Assembly (NCBI GenBank): GCA_019022495.1
Contig: JAFEKR010000012.1
Coordinates: forward strand, 1,488,001 to 1,552,000
From: Epichloe hybrida
Lineage: Eukaryota > Ascomycota > Sordariomycetes > Hypocreales > Clavicipitaceae
Reading direction: 5' to 3'
Length of the DNA: 64,000 bases
Position 1 is the stretch's first letter; every line of letters begins with the position of its first letter. Of this stretch, positions 38,321-50,764 are shown piece after piece. The notes under the pieces were generated by a model. The model was not told where the DNA came from. It did no database searches and worked only from the letters and a program-made list of their open reading frames with translations. A program made the position numbers and the translations under genes.

Positions 38321-38335
38321 GGTTATAAGCCTAGC
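38321..38335 (+). promoter_or_regulatory. Likely Copia-A primer-binding site (initiator tRNA-Met half)
   Basis: GGTTATAAGCCTAGC directly follows the LTR; the truncated copy has GGTTATAAGCCTGGC. Restoring one RIP-type G gives GGTTATGAGCC, the complement of the anticodon stem-loop of initiator tRNA-Met (GGCTCATAACC). Priming by a tRNA cleaved in the anticodon loop is known for Copia elements. Confidence 0.6.
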
Positions 38336-38380
38336 TTTATTACTATAGATTCCTTTTAGGTTACTTTATGTGCAAATACA

Positions 38381-38661
38381 GAAGACTTCCCTTCTATAAA
38401 AAAGGAAGGACCCGCGAGATAGAAGTTTTTTCCCTTCTATAAAAAGGAATTAATTGCAAATACAAAAGACTTCCCTTCTATAAAAAAGGAAGGACTCGCG
38501 AGATAGAAGTCTTTTCCCTTCTATAAAAAGGAATTAATTGTGGCTATAGAAGACTTCCCTTCTATAAAAAAGGAAGGACGTGCGAAAAAGGAAGCAATTC
38601 CCTTCTATAAAAAGGAATTTTAGTACGATATAAAAGCTTTTCCCTTCTATAAAAAGGAAAA
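38381..38661 (+). repeat. Hairpin-forming tandem repeats in the Copia-A leader
   Basis: CTTCCCTTCTATAAAAAAGGAAGG-like units, each able to fold on itself (TTCCTT / AAGGAA), recur about seven times in roughly 90-bp higher-order repeats with GACYCGCGAGATAGAAG spacers. The truncated copy has the same array at 49515-49735. It lies between the primer site and gag. Confidence 0.8.
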
Positions 38662-38694
38662 TAAATACCAAAGGAAAGGGAAAGGGACCTGTAA

Positions 38695-41600
38695 TCCCTA
38701 ACCCTAGTGCGCAAGAGGTTCTAAATAACTAGCTAAAAGAGTAGGCTATTAAGCAACAAGTAACTATAGACTAGTTATTAGAGAAGCTAGAAAGCCTATC
38801 TATAACTGTAAATAGTTGTATAAAGGGTGTGGAATCTGATAAGCCCGCTAGTCAGCAGCAAGATCAATAGCCTATTCAAGAACAAGCTGAATCTAGCTCC
38901 GTACAAGCAACCTTTAATAATTTAATTATTAAGGAATTTAATAAGAGGGTTTATAGCTTTCCAGAGACTGCTAGGCTTAAAGGAGCTGAAAATTTCGAAT
39001 AATAGAAACAAGCCCTAACTATCTAATTTAGAGCTTTAGGTATGCCTAATTTTCTAGATAATCCGGAGAGTTCTAGGGCGCTAGGGGATCTAGATTAAGC
39101 TATTATCCTTATGTTACTAAGGGATAGTTATACGGAAGGACCCTAAGCCGCTATAACTTAGTAAAAATCACCTAAAGAAGCCTATAATTTACTTATAAGG
39201 TAATATTCACATAGCGTTAAAATCCAGAGGGGGTTCCTATACTTAGAATTTCATAACCTAAATTTTCAAGAGTTTAAGGGGACTCTAGAGTCCTTTAATA
39301 CAGTCTTTAATAATCTACTAGCTAGATTATTGATTTCTAGGGTCCTGATTACTCTGATAAATCAGGTTCATCAATATCTTTAATCCCTAAAATTAACCTT
39401 CCCTTAGTAGGCTGAGAGGTAATGATTTAGTATGCGCACGAATAGGGCTATAGGGGCTCCCCTAGAAGCCCTAAATCTTTAATTTTTAATAGCAGACTTT
39501 CTAGCAGAACAAAGGGATAAATTATCTATAGTATCCAAAGCCCTGAATTATAAGGCTAAAAACCTTAAAAAAGGGGCTAAGGATAAAGACAAAGCCCCTA
39601 AGGATTAGAAAAAGAAAGGAGGCTCTAAAGAAAATAAGGGCTCTTCTAATTCTAATTCTTCTTTTAATAAGAAAAAGAAGAAGAAGCAAAAAGGTTAAAA
39701 ATCAGATAAAAAGGATAATAAAGAGACCTCTAGAGAGGGATCTTTTATGCTAGGAAATTACAACCTTTCTAACAGTGCTCTTAAACTATATAAGAAACCT
39801 AGCCTTTATAAGACTAGTTATAAGAGCTTTAGTAATAGTAGCTCTAATTCTAGCTTTAGTGAATCGGATAATGAAAAACAAGAAATTAAAACCTTAAATA
39901 GTTTTAATTATTATAGTAAAGACATAAAAAAGGCCTTATTATATAATATAGGTTTAACTATATATATAGTTAATTTAAGGGAGGTCTTTAGGGATTATAC
40001 CCCCTATAAAAAGGGGGAATCTAACCCTATTATAACTAGTGGTAGCCCTATTTACGCAAAGGGTCACGGTAGTGCTGTTTTTAAGGTCTTATATTAGAAA
40101 AATCTAGCAAGATATAGGACCTTAGTGCTTAAAGATGCGCTATATTTTCCTTAGCTTGATGTTAATTTAGTTAGTGGACTTACGTACTATATATCTAGTG
40201 GTTGCCTTATAAAAAACCTACTTTATCTTAAAGATAGGTCTTATATTATAACCCTAGATATAGAAAAACATAGTTTTTTCTTTCACGTTAAAAACCAATC
40301 TACGCCTAAGTTATCTAAAGGGCCTTATAATAATTCGCATTATATCCGACCTTTTACCTACGCTACTTTTAAGGGTTATAGTCACCCTATAGAGGTTTAA
40401 ATCCCCTCTAAAAAGCTAGATTAGGCTTCTGATTTAGACGAAATTAACGAAAATAATAATGATATTAAAGAAATTATACGGGATGATTTAAAGGAATTAG
40501 TCCCTTCTTCTTCGCCTATAGCCCTAGGTTAGGTCCCTTATAAATCTAAGGAAATAGATTTAGGGGTGTTAGAGGGCCCTAGTAGAGGAAAAGGGTCCCT
40601 AATACCTCTCTAAGAGGCCTGTGGTTCTTAAGGGGCCTAGCAGGGGACTAGTGAAGAGGGCCCTAGTCTAGATCCTAATTTAGACCCTAAGGATCTTTAA
40701 TATTAATGGTTATTAGAACTAGCTAGCCTATGGCATATATAATTAGGGCACCTAGGTCTTCTTTTGCTAAAGAAAACTAGCCTTATAACTAAAGGAATCC
40801 CTGATTTTTCTAAAATTAAGGATAAGGACTTTAGATGTATTGCTTATGATTAATCTAAGGCAGTTAGAAGACCTAGGAAATTAGCTATCCCTAACCCCCC
40901 TAGAGCTCTAGATTAAATAGAGAGGGATACACTAAAAATCAGCCCTACGCCGTATAATAAGTAGTTAATTTGCTTATTTCTAGTTAATTGAAAGAATAGA
41001 TATAAGTAGGTTATCTAATTACCTAATAAGGAAGGCCTAACTATTTATAAGGCTATTAAAGGCTTCTTTAGAGGGCTTAAAAATTAACTAGGTTAACATC
41101 CTTGGCATCTTTACTTCAATAGAGGCTAAGAAATTAATTCTAGTTATTAAGCTTAGTTAAATTCTAAAGGGATTAAATTTACAACTTCTAGTCCCTATAT
41201 CTATAAGCAAAATAGATTAGCAAAACGTTTAATTCGTACTATTCTAGATTAATTAAGGGCTACTATCTAGTAGGCAAAATTACTATTATTCTTATAGTGT
41301 TTTGTATTACCTGTAGTTATTAACCTTATTAATATAACTACTAATACCACTAAGGATGAAAGCCCTAAATAACTGCTATCTAGGGAGCTAAATCAGCCTT
41401 ATACAACTAATATTAGCAGTATTAGAGCTATAGGATCTTATTATAAGGTTCTAATCCCCCTAGAAAAACAACCTAAAGCCTAGAAGTTAGTAGCTAGGAC
41501 TATCCCTAGAAGACTTTTAGCTACACTAGGTTCTAACACTTACCTAGTGTACATCCCCTCAAAAAGGCTAGTTACAAAGACTAGCTTTATTAAGATTATA

Positions 41601-43130
41601 AAACCTATAGGCCCTGTTTCTAAAGGCTTACCTAGGATTTCTATAGGGGATAACCCTTTAGAGGGGGAAAATAATCTATAAAATCAACAAAATCTAGATC
41701 AAGGTTCAAAGGATTATCCTATAGATAGCATAGGTATCCCTATAGGTTATGAAAAACCACCTACAGGCCCCAAAGAACCCCCTAAAGGCTTAATTCTAGC
41801 GGATCCTATACAGGCGTAGCCTATAACTCAACTAGGAAATCAGATTTCGACTTCGGACCTTGATTTTATAGGAGCTTTTCTTAATAGTAAGCTATAATAA
41901 CAGATCTATATAGTTATTCCAGAAGGGTTTATTAAATTCCTTAAGGCAAATCCTAAACTAGCTAAATTAGCTAGAAGTTTTGGCTAGAAACCTTCTAAAG
42001 ATTAAGTAATTTTATTACAGAAGTCTTTATATAGCCTAAAACAAAGCTCAATGGAATAGCAACAAGCGCTAATATTAGTGCTTAAATCCCTAGGATTTAA
42101 CCCTCTAATATCTAACCTAGCTATTTTCTTTAATCCTTCAACCAAAACCTTCGTTATCACATACGTTAATAACTATCTTCTAATTAGACTAGATTTATCT
42201 TATATCCAAAGGCTTAAAAAGGAACTTTATAAAGTCTATCTAATAGAAGATAGGGGGCCTGCTAAATTCTTCTTAGGGGTTTAAATTATACAAGATAGGC
42301 CTAATAGGATACTAAAAATTCATTAATCTTAGTATATATTAGAAGCCTTAAAACAATTTAACATGCTAGATAGCAAGCCTATTAGCATACCTCTTCAGCT
42401 AGGCGTTTTAGCTACGCAGATAACTAAGCTTTTAATAGCTAGCAAAATCAAGCTTTATTAGTGCATTATAGGGACTATAATATACCTAATATTACTTATA
42501 AGGCCTAATACAGCTTTTACGCTATAGTGGTTATCTACTACACTAGCTAGCCCCTATATAGAACACCTAAAAGCAGCTAAAAATCTACTAAGGTATCTAT
42601 TAGGGACTAGATTCCTTGCTATTATCTATAGGGAAGACCCTAAAGGTTTAGCTAGCAAAAGCCTAATAAGTTATTATAATAGTGATTTTACAAGGGATAA
42701 AAAGACCTTAAAATCAACCTATACTTATCTATTTAAGCTAGCTAGCGGACCTATTAGCTAGAAATCAAAGAAAGCTAGTATAATAGCTCTATTAACACTA
42801 GAAGCTAAAGCTAATGCTATCTGCGAGACCTTCCGGGAGCTTTAGTGGCTTTAGGGCTTATTTAAGGAGCTAAAAACCCCTATATCTCCCTCTATCCAGA
42901 TATATTACAATAATTAAGGCGCTATAACTACTGCTTATAACCCTGCTTTATATAGTCATACAAAGCATACCTTACTAAAGTTTAACTATATTAGGCAATA
43001 GGTTTTAGAGGGTTTAGCTAAAATCGAATATCTAGATACAAAGTTAATGCTTACAGATAGTCTTACGAAACCTCTTTCTAGACCTCTTTATTAGGCTTTT
43101 ATTAAGCTTCTAGGGCTTAATAATTATTAA
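38695..43130 (+). pseudogene. Copia-A gag-pol relic
   Basis: Reading former Gln/Trp codons through the RIP stops gives a gag-like start with a Gln-rich coiled segment (38700-38930) and a Lys/Ser-rich linker (39590-39720). The protease site follows, NIGLT at 39945 (family DTGAT). Next is the pre-integrase finger, LWHI-LGHLG near 40725, with the final cysteine now Tyr. Then comes integrase, the reverse transcriptase with YVNN at 42162 (family YVDD), and RNase H ending near NNY at 43130. Open pieces remain at 39747-40097 and 42078-42284. Both protease and reverse transcriptase aspartates are changed by G-to-A, so the element is dead. Family assignment to Ty1/Copia is secure from motif order. Confidence 0.88.
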
Positions 43131-43336
43131 ACTAACAACTAATTCCCTTCAACAGGGAACCAAAAACAACATTAAAAAGGGAGCTATATTTAACAATAGC
43201 TAGGAATTTAAAAAGGGGGCTTTTATCTTTTCCTATTTTTCCTTTTTATCTGTTATTATCAAAAGTTGTTATTTTTATCTTATAGTCTCTTTGTACACTT
43301 CTAATTACTTTAAATGTAATTCTTTTGTAAAGGGGG

Positions 43337-44161
43337 TGTTAAAAATAAGACCTATTTTTAGCCCTTTTCTAGTTAAAAGAACCTTTTTATTACTAGCTTA
43401 CTTTATAAGTCTAATAGCTACACTACAGCTGTCAATAGTCACGAAGGTAGCTATCAATAGCTACGTCATAGCTATTAATAGCTATGTCTAACTATATGGA
43501 TAACTAATTAGTTAATTACGTTATAGCTATAAGTGTAGCTATAATCACATTACTAGTAATTAAGTAAGCTAGGGTAACGTAAGCTAGGGTAATATAAGCA
43601 AGTTACCTTACACGTAACTTACCCTATAGCTATCTTTAATAGTGATTTTCTCTTTAACTAGAGGTTATACAAAAGTTTTATATATAGCAAATTAAAGCTA
43701 GAAGATAAGGCTTTCTCTTTATATAAGGTTATTTTTTAGACTAAAAGTTAGTGTATATAGGTTACTAGCTAGTATAGTAGTAAGTTAATTTTTTAGTTTT
43801 TACATACAAATGAATTTTGCGGAAAATCAAAAGTAGCCTATAAGACCCTACTAGCAGCCCGGATTCTCTAATATGGTTAGTAAGTTTATAAGAGAAAGAA
43901 AATCTTTTTAACTAGCTAGATAGCTAGTCCTCTTAACTAACAACAGCCGCATTACCTGTATAACGTATTTAAAATCAATTCTATTACTCTATAAGATATT
44001 ATAAAAGTAATCTAGATTAAATTCTATTAGTTAATAACTACTATAACCTTCCGTTACGTTATGTTAATTGATTTAACGTTGCGGCCCTATCGGTCCCTAA
44101 CCGTAAAGCTTGCACCTATACAGCTGTTGCCAGTTAGCAACTAGCTTCCTACATTTCAATA
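43337..44161 (+). repeat. Copia-A 3' LTR
   Basis: 825 bp, the pair of 37511-38320. It has two copies of a GCTAGGGTAAYRTAAGC unit where the 5' LTR has one. The small open frame 43291-43491 spans the polypurine tract and LTR and is not a gene. Confidence 0.9.
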
Positions 44162-46371
44162 ATAAGGACTCTTATTATAGTTTCTATTAATTTATTTATC
44201 CTATTACTTATTTAAAGTTTAGGGAATAGCCTCTTTATCTTAATAAAGGCTATAAGTTACTTTACTATTACTACTTCTATAATCTTTCTTACTATATTAA
44301 GTAATAAGATTAGTTTTTATATATTAGCTTTTCTTATTTCCTTAGTAGTTTTACTAGGTTTCCTAATTACTACTACTTTTATAATTTAGAAGTAAGCTAG
44401 GAAGTAGCTTATTTCTAGGACTATATTTAGGAGCCTAGCTATAGTATCTTTAGCTAGGTTATTATAGGCTTTAATAAGGCTTACTAGGAGTTTATTTTCT
44501 CCTAGTACCTTCTAGCTAGCTATATTTACTAAGATATTATTAATTTTCTCTTACTTAAATTATTCTTTATTTAGTAATAGTGTGTTTTCTAGCTCTAGGA
44601 AGGAGAGGTCTAGTATATATAAGAGGTTTACTATTAGCTTAGGGAAAAATCTTTATATAAGTATACTAGCCTTATTATTATATATAGTAGCTAGGTTAAG
44701 GTTATTTTTACTTCTTTCTAGCTTAAGGAGTTTAGGGAGCTCTAGGGGGGCCTAGCTTTAGGGCTAAGCCTATCTCTTAAGCCTCTAAACCCCTCTATCT
44801 TTTTCCTATATATTAGCCTTTTATAATATATCTCTCTATATATTTCTTTTCTTTTCCCTAATTATATATTCTTAATCCTTATTTACCTTAGTATAGGCTT
44901 ACTAGTTTATATTAGTTCTCTAGTATTTTTATTATCTCTTAGCTTACCTTACTTTACTAACTAACTCTTAGGCTTTTCTTAATTACTATACCTCTAGGCT
45001 AGGGAGTCCCTAGGCCTTCTTTAAGACTACCTTATTTATAATTTATTATAAGCTTATAATAAGCTATATTATATAGTTATTTATTCCTTTTTTATTATAT
45101 AAGTCTAGTATGTTCTTAGGCTAGAGTCTAATTACTACCTTTACCTTTATATATAGTTAGTTTATAGCTTCCTATATATATCTAAGGACCTAGGGGATAG
45201 CTTCCTACTATTTATTAAAGATACTAATTAGCTATAAGATATAGTTAAATCTAGGGATATCTTTAGTACTATTATAGTAAACTTTAATATTTAGTATAGC
45301 TTATACTAGGTTAATAATACTATCTCTATTATTTTTATATTATCTTATAGGTTTACCCTAGGGTATAATAAGTCTAAGCCTTTACTAGTTTATAAACTCT
45401 AGTAATTTATTTACTTTATTAGTTTTCTTATTTAGCTTATCCTAGAGAGAGTGCTTTTAGTTAAAGTTACCTATAAATATACTTTAGTTATAAGGCTTTT
45501 CTAAGTTAATTATATAAATAAGGGTATTCTAGTTATTACTATATCTCTCTAAGTAAAGGGAGTAAATATTAACTCCTTATAGTTTTACTAGTAACTAGTT
45601 AGTTTCTCCCTAGGCTAACTATAACCTTACTTTATATTTCTTATTTATATATACTATATTATATTTATTATAATATATAAGTTAAAACTATGTAAGGCCT
45701 AGTACTAGGGGCTATAGGTTTCTTATATATTCCTATTCTTAGATTATAATTATATCTATATTAGTCTAGTAATAGAGCGCTATATATACTAGTTTATTTT
45801 TCTTATTTATATTCTAGAAAAGGACTTATAATATTATTATATTAATTAGGGGGGTTATTAGTTACTACTATCTTATACTAGCTTTATTCTAGCTCTAAGT
45901 CTCTTTATATACTATCTTATACTTCCTAATCTTAGTTATTTAGCGCTTTATTTTATATTTATAAGGTATTCTCTTTTTTTACTTACTATAATAATAGGTT
46001 CTAATACTATACTAGGTCTCTTATAAGGTATAGTTAGGCTTTTACTTAGGGAGTAAGTAGTAAAGTAAGAGAGCTATTTAAAATATCTTACTTTAGTAGT
46101 ATTTTACTTCTCTTTTAGGATAAGGTAGTCCCTTTACTAGGCTAGGTATAGTTTAGAGTATAGGATATAGTTCTCCTTTACTTACCTATTTTTTATAAGG
46201 TAAGAGGACTCTTTATTCTTATATTAGCTAGCTTTATACTTACTATACCTTAGTATTGCCTTATAGAACTTAGCTATATAGCTTATTTAGAAGTAATTAT
46301 AGTACTATTAGGGTTATAAGGTTTTATTATATAGTTTAGTTTAGAAAAGCTTTACTTTAAAGACTATATAT

Positions 46372-46509
46372 ATTTATATTATTTACACTAGTTAGCTCTA
46401 TAGATGGCTATTGCTAGTACTCCTACTACTAAGTCAAAAGGGAAAACCCTATACTGGGAAGAAAAACCCCCTTGCGTCTGTGTACGGGCCGGCGCCGGCC
46501 CTGTGTCGG
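46372..46509 (-). mobile_element. 5'-truncated LINE 3' fragment, not RIP-mutated
   Basis: About 135 bp match the LINE 3' end (20285-20417; 33812-33955) but stay GC-rich (GGGCCGGCGCCGGCCC). It joins LINE2 at 46371 on one side and Copia-B at 46510 on the other. The minus-strand open frame 46429-46620 straddles this junction and is chimeric, not a gene. Confidence 0.7.
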
Positions 46510-49500
46510 GGGGTTATCCCCTATAGAGATCCTAGGTAAGCCTTTAGAAACAGGGCCTATAGGTTCTATAATCTTAATAAAACTAGTCTTTGTAACTAGC
46601 CTTTTAGAGGGGATGTACACGAGGTAAGTGTTAGAACCTAGTGTAGCTAAAAGTCTTCTAAGGATAGTCCTAGCTGCTAACTTCTAGGCTTTAGGTTATT
46701 TTTTAAGGGGGATTAGAATCTTACAGTAAGATCCTATAGCTCTAATACTGCTAATATCAGTTGTGTAAGGCTGATTTAGCTCCCTAGATAGTAGTTATTT
46801 AGGGCTTTTATCCTTAGTGGTATTTATAGTTATATTAATAAGGTTAATAACTGCAGGTAATACAAAACACTATAAAAATAACGGTAATTTTACCCACTAG
46901 ATAGTAGCTGTTAATTAATCTAGAATAGTACGAATTAAACGCTTTACTAATCCATTTTGCTTATAGATATAGGAACTAGAAGTTATAAATTTAATCCCTT
47001 TAGAATTTAACTAAGCTTAATAACTAGAATCGATTTCTTAGCCCCTATTAAAGTAAAGGTGCCTAGGATATTAACCTAGTTAATTTTTAAGCCCTCTAAA
47101 GAAGCCTTTAATAGCCTTATAAATAGTTAGGCCTTCCTTATTAGGTAATTAGATAACCCACTTATATCTAGTCTTTTAATCAACTAGAAATAAGCAAATT
47201 AACTGCTTATTGTACGGCGTAGGCCTAATTTTTAGTGTATCCCCCTCTATTTAATCTAGAGCTCTTGGGGGGTTAGGGATAGCTAATTTCCTAGGTCTTC
47301 TAACTGCCTTGGATTAATTACAAGTAATACATCTAAAATCCTTATCCTTAATTTTAGAAAAATTAGGGATTCCTTTAGTTATAAGGCTAGTTTTCTTTAG
47401 CAAAGGAAGACCTAGGTGCCCTAATCATACATGCTATAGGCTAGCTAGTTCTAGCAACCGTTGATATTAAAGGTCCTTAGGGTCTGAATTAGGATCTAGA
47501 CTAGGGCCTTCTTTACTAGTCCCTTGCTAGGCCCCTTAATAACCATAGGCCTCTTAGAGAGATATTAGGGACCCTTTTCCTCCACTAGGGCCCTCTAACA
47601 CCCCTAAATCTATTTCCTTAGATTTATAAGGGACCTAACCTAGGGCTATAGGCGAAGAAAAAGGGACTAATTCCCTTAAATCATCCCGTACGATTTCTTT
47701 AATATTATTATTATTTTCGTTAATTTTATCTAAATCAGAAGCCTAATCCAGCTTTTTAGAGGGAATTTAAACCTCTATAGGGTAGCTAATCAGATAGCTA
47801 TGACCCTTAAAAGCGGCGTAGGTAAAAGGTTAAATATAATGCGAATTATTATAGGGCCCTTTAGATAACTTAGGCGTAGATTGGTTTTTAATGTGAAAGA
47901 AAAAACCATGTTTTTCTATATCTAAGGTTATAATATAAGACCTATCTTTAAGATAAAGTAGGTTTTTTATAAGGTAACTACTAGATATATAGTGCGTAAG
48001 TCCACTAACTATATTAATATTAAGCTAAGGAAAATATAGCACATCTTTAAGCACTAAGGTCCTATATCTAGCTGGATTTTTCTAATATAAGACCTTTAAA
48101 ACAGCACTACTATGACCCTTAGCGTAAATAAGGCTACCACTAGTTATAATAGGGTCGGATTCCCCCTTTTTATAGGGGGTATAATCCCTAAAGACCTCCC
48201 TAGAATTAACTATATATATAGTTAAACCTATATTATATAATAGGGCCTTTTTTATATCTTTACTATAATAATTAAAACTATTTAAGGTTTTAATTTCTTG
48301 TTTTTCATTATCCGATTCACTAAAGCTAGAATTAGAGCTACTATTACTAAAGCTCTTATAACTAGTCTTATAAAGGCTAGGTTTCTTATATAGTTTAAGA
48401 GCACTGTTAGAAAGGTTGTAATTTCCTAGTATAAAAGATCCCTCTAGAGAGGTCTCTTTATTATCCTTTTTATCTAATTTTTAACCTTTTTACTTCTTCT
48501 TTTTCTTTTTCTTATTAGAAGTAGAATTAGAATTAGAAAAGCCCTTATTTTCTTTAGAGCCTTCTTTCTTCTTTTAACCTTTAGGGGCTTCCTTTTCTTT
48601 AGCACCCTTTTCTAGGTTTTTAGCCCTATAATTTAGGGCTTTGGATACTATAGATAATTTATCCCTCTGTTCTGCTAGAAGGTCTGCTATTAAAAATTAA
48701 AGATTTAGGGCTTCTAGGGGAGCCCCTATAGCCCTATTTGTGCGCATGCTAAATCATTACCTCTCAGCCCACTAAGGGAAGGTTAATTTTAGGGATTAAA
48801 GATATTAATTAACCTAATCTATAGGAGTAATTAGGACCCTAGAAATCAATAATCTAGCTAGTAGATTATTAAAGACTGTATTAAAAGACTCTAAAGTCCC
48901 CTTAAACTCTTGAAAATTTAGGTTATAAAATTCTAAATATAGGGACTCTCTCTAGATTTTAACGCTATGTGAATATTACCTTATAAGTAAATTATAGGCT
49001 TCTTTAGGTAATTTTTGCTGAGTTATAGCGGCTTAGGGTCCTTCTATATAACTATCCCTTAATAATATAAGGATAATAGCTTAATCTGGATCCCCTAGCG
49101 CCCTAGAACTCTCTGGATTATCTAGAAAATTAGGCATGCCTAAAGCTCTAAATTAGATAGTTAGGGCTTATTTCTATTATTTAAAATTTATAGCTCCTTT
49201 AAGGCTAGTAGTCTCTAGGAAGCTAAAAACTCTCTTATTAAATTCCTTAATAATTGAATTATTAAAGGTTACTTGTACGGAGCTAGATTTAGCCTGTTAT
49301 TCTTGAATAAGCTACTGATCTTACTGCTAACTAGCGGGCTTATTAGCTTCCACACCCTCTATATAACTATTTATAGTTATAGATAGGCTTTCTAGCTTCT
49401 CTAATAACTAGTCTATAGTTGCTTGTTGCTTAATAGCCTACTCTTTTAGCTAGTTATTTAGAACCTCTTACGCACTAGGGTTAGGGATTATAGGTCCCTT

Positions 49501-50682
49501 TCTCTTTCCTTTAGTATTTATTTTCCTTTTTATAGAAGGAAAAAGCTTCTATAATTATACTGAAATTCCTTTTATAGAAGGGAATTGCTTTCTTTTTTGC
49601 ATGTCCTTCCTTTTTTATAGAAGGGAAGTCTTTTGTATTTGTAATTAATTCCTTTTTATAGAAGGGAAAAAGCTTCTATCTCGCAGGTCCTTCCTTTTTT
49701 ATAGAAGGTAAGTCTTCTATATTCGCACACAAAGTGACCTAAAAGGAATTTATAGTAATAGAGCCAGGCTTATAACCTATTAAAATATAGGGAGCTAGTT
49801 ACTAGCTAGTAATAGCTATATAGGTATAATCTCTATAGTTAAGGACTAATAGGGCTATAACGTTAAATTAATTAACGTAACATAATAGAAGGTTATGGTA
49901 GTTATTAACTAATAGAATTTAATCTAGATTACTTTTATAATATATTATAGAGTAATAGAATTGATTTTAAATACATTATATAAGTAATATAGCTATTATT
50001 AGTTAAGAGGACTAGCTATCTAGCTAGTTAAAAAGATTTTCTTTCTCTTATAAACCTACTAACTATATTAGTAAATCCAGGCCGCTAATAAGGTCTTATA
50101 GGCTACTTTTAATTTTCTATAAAATTCATTTATATATAAAAACTAAAAAATCAACTTACTACTATACTAGCTAGTAACCTATATGCACTAACTTTTAGTC
50201 TAAAAAATAACCTTATATAAAAAGAAAGCCCTATTTTCTAGCTTTAATTTACTATATATAAAACTTTTATATAACCTCTTATTAAAAAGAAAATCACTAT
50301 TAAAGATAGCTATAGGGTAAGTTATATATAAGGTAACCTACTTACATCACCCTAGCTTACATTACCCTAGCTTACATTACCCTAGCTTACATTACCCTAG
50401 CTTACATTACCCTAGCTTACATTACCCTAGCTTACCTAATTACTAGTAGCGTGGTTATAGCTACACTTATAGCTATAATGTAATTAACTAATTAGTTATT
50501 CACATAGTTAAACATAGCTATTAATAGCTATAACGTAGCTATTAATAGCTATAACGTAGCTATTAACAGCTACCTTCGCGACTATTAACAGCTGTAGTGC
50601 AGCTGTTATACTTGCAAAGCAAGCTAGTAATAAAAAGGTTCTTTAACTAGAAAAGGGCTAAAAATAGGTCTTATTTTTAACA
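46510..50682 (-). mobile_element. Copia-B: second Copia-A family copy, truncated at its 3' end
   Basis: The reverse complement of Copia-A from its 5' LTR (49778-50682, 905 bp here) to about Copia-A position 41663. Reverse transcriptase, RNase H and the 3' LTR are absent. The LTR end at 50682 is followed by LINE2 sequence with ATAAG. The leader hairpin array (49515-49735), the basic linker (48480-48620) and the pre-integrase region (near 47330-47460) are recognisable. RIP stops are abundant. The missing part was probably deleted together with ~670 bp of LINE2. Confidence 0.83.
50342..50437. repeat. 15-bp VNTR inside the Copia-B LTR
   Basis: CTTACATTACCCTAG is repeated about six times in perfect or near-perfect register. 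The Copia-A LTRs carry one or two copies, so the array expanded in this copy and accounts for most of its extra length. Confidence 0.88.
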
Positions 50683-50764
50683 ATAAGGCTTATACCTTTA
50701 TTATAGTATTTTGTATTATCTGGATGTTTAAATTAGATCTAGTTTATTATAGGGTTATTCTTAC

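Larger units (their letters stand above)
37511..44161 (+). mobile_element. Copia-A: nearly complete LTR retrotransposon nested in LINE2
   Basis: LTRs at 37511-38320 (810 bp) and 43337-44161 (825 bp) start TGTTAAAAATAAGACC and end AATA (RIP of CA to TA). ATAAG is duplicated at 37506-37510 and 44162-44166. A GGTTATAAGCC primer-binding-like site follows the left LTR and an AAAGGGGG polypurine tract (43329-43336) precedes the right one, fixing plus orientation. Between are a hairpin-rich leader, a gag relic, then PR-IN-RT-RH in the Copia order. A second copy, minus strand and truncated, lies at 46510-50682. Confidence 0.9.

Noticed and set aside
39747..40097. 116-residue open frame as a host gene or secreted effector
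   Set aside because: It is the protease-side part of the Copia-A polyprotein, with a matching degraded copy in Copia-B, and has no signal peptide.
46429..46620. Open minus-strand frame as a small gene
   Set aside because: It crosses the junction between the LINE fragment and Copia-B; its sequence is read-through of two unrelated elements.
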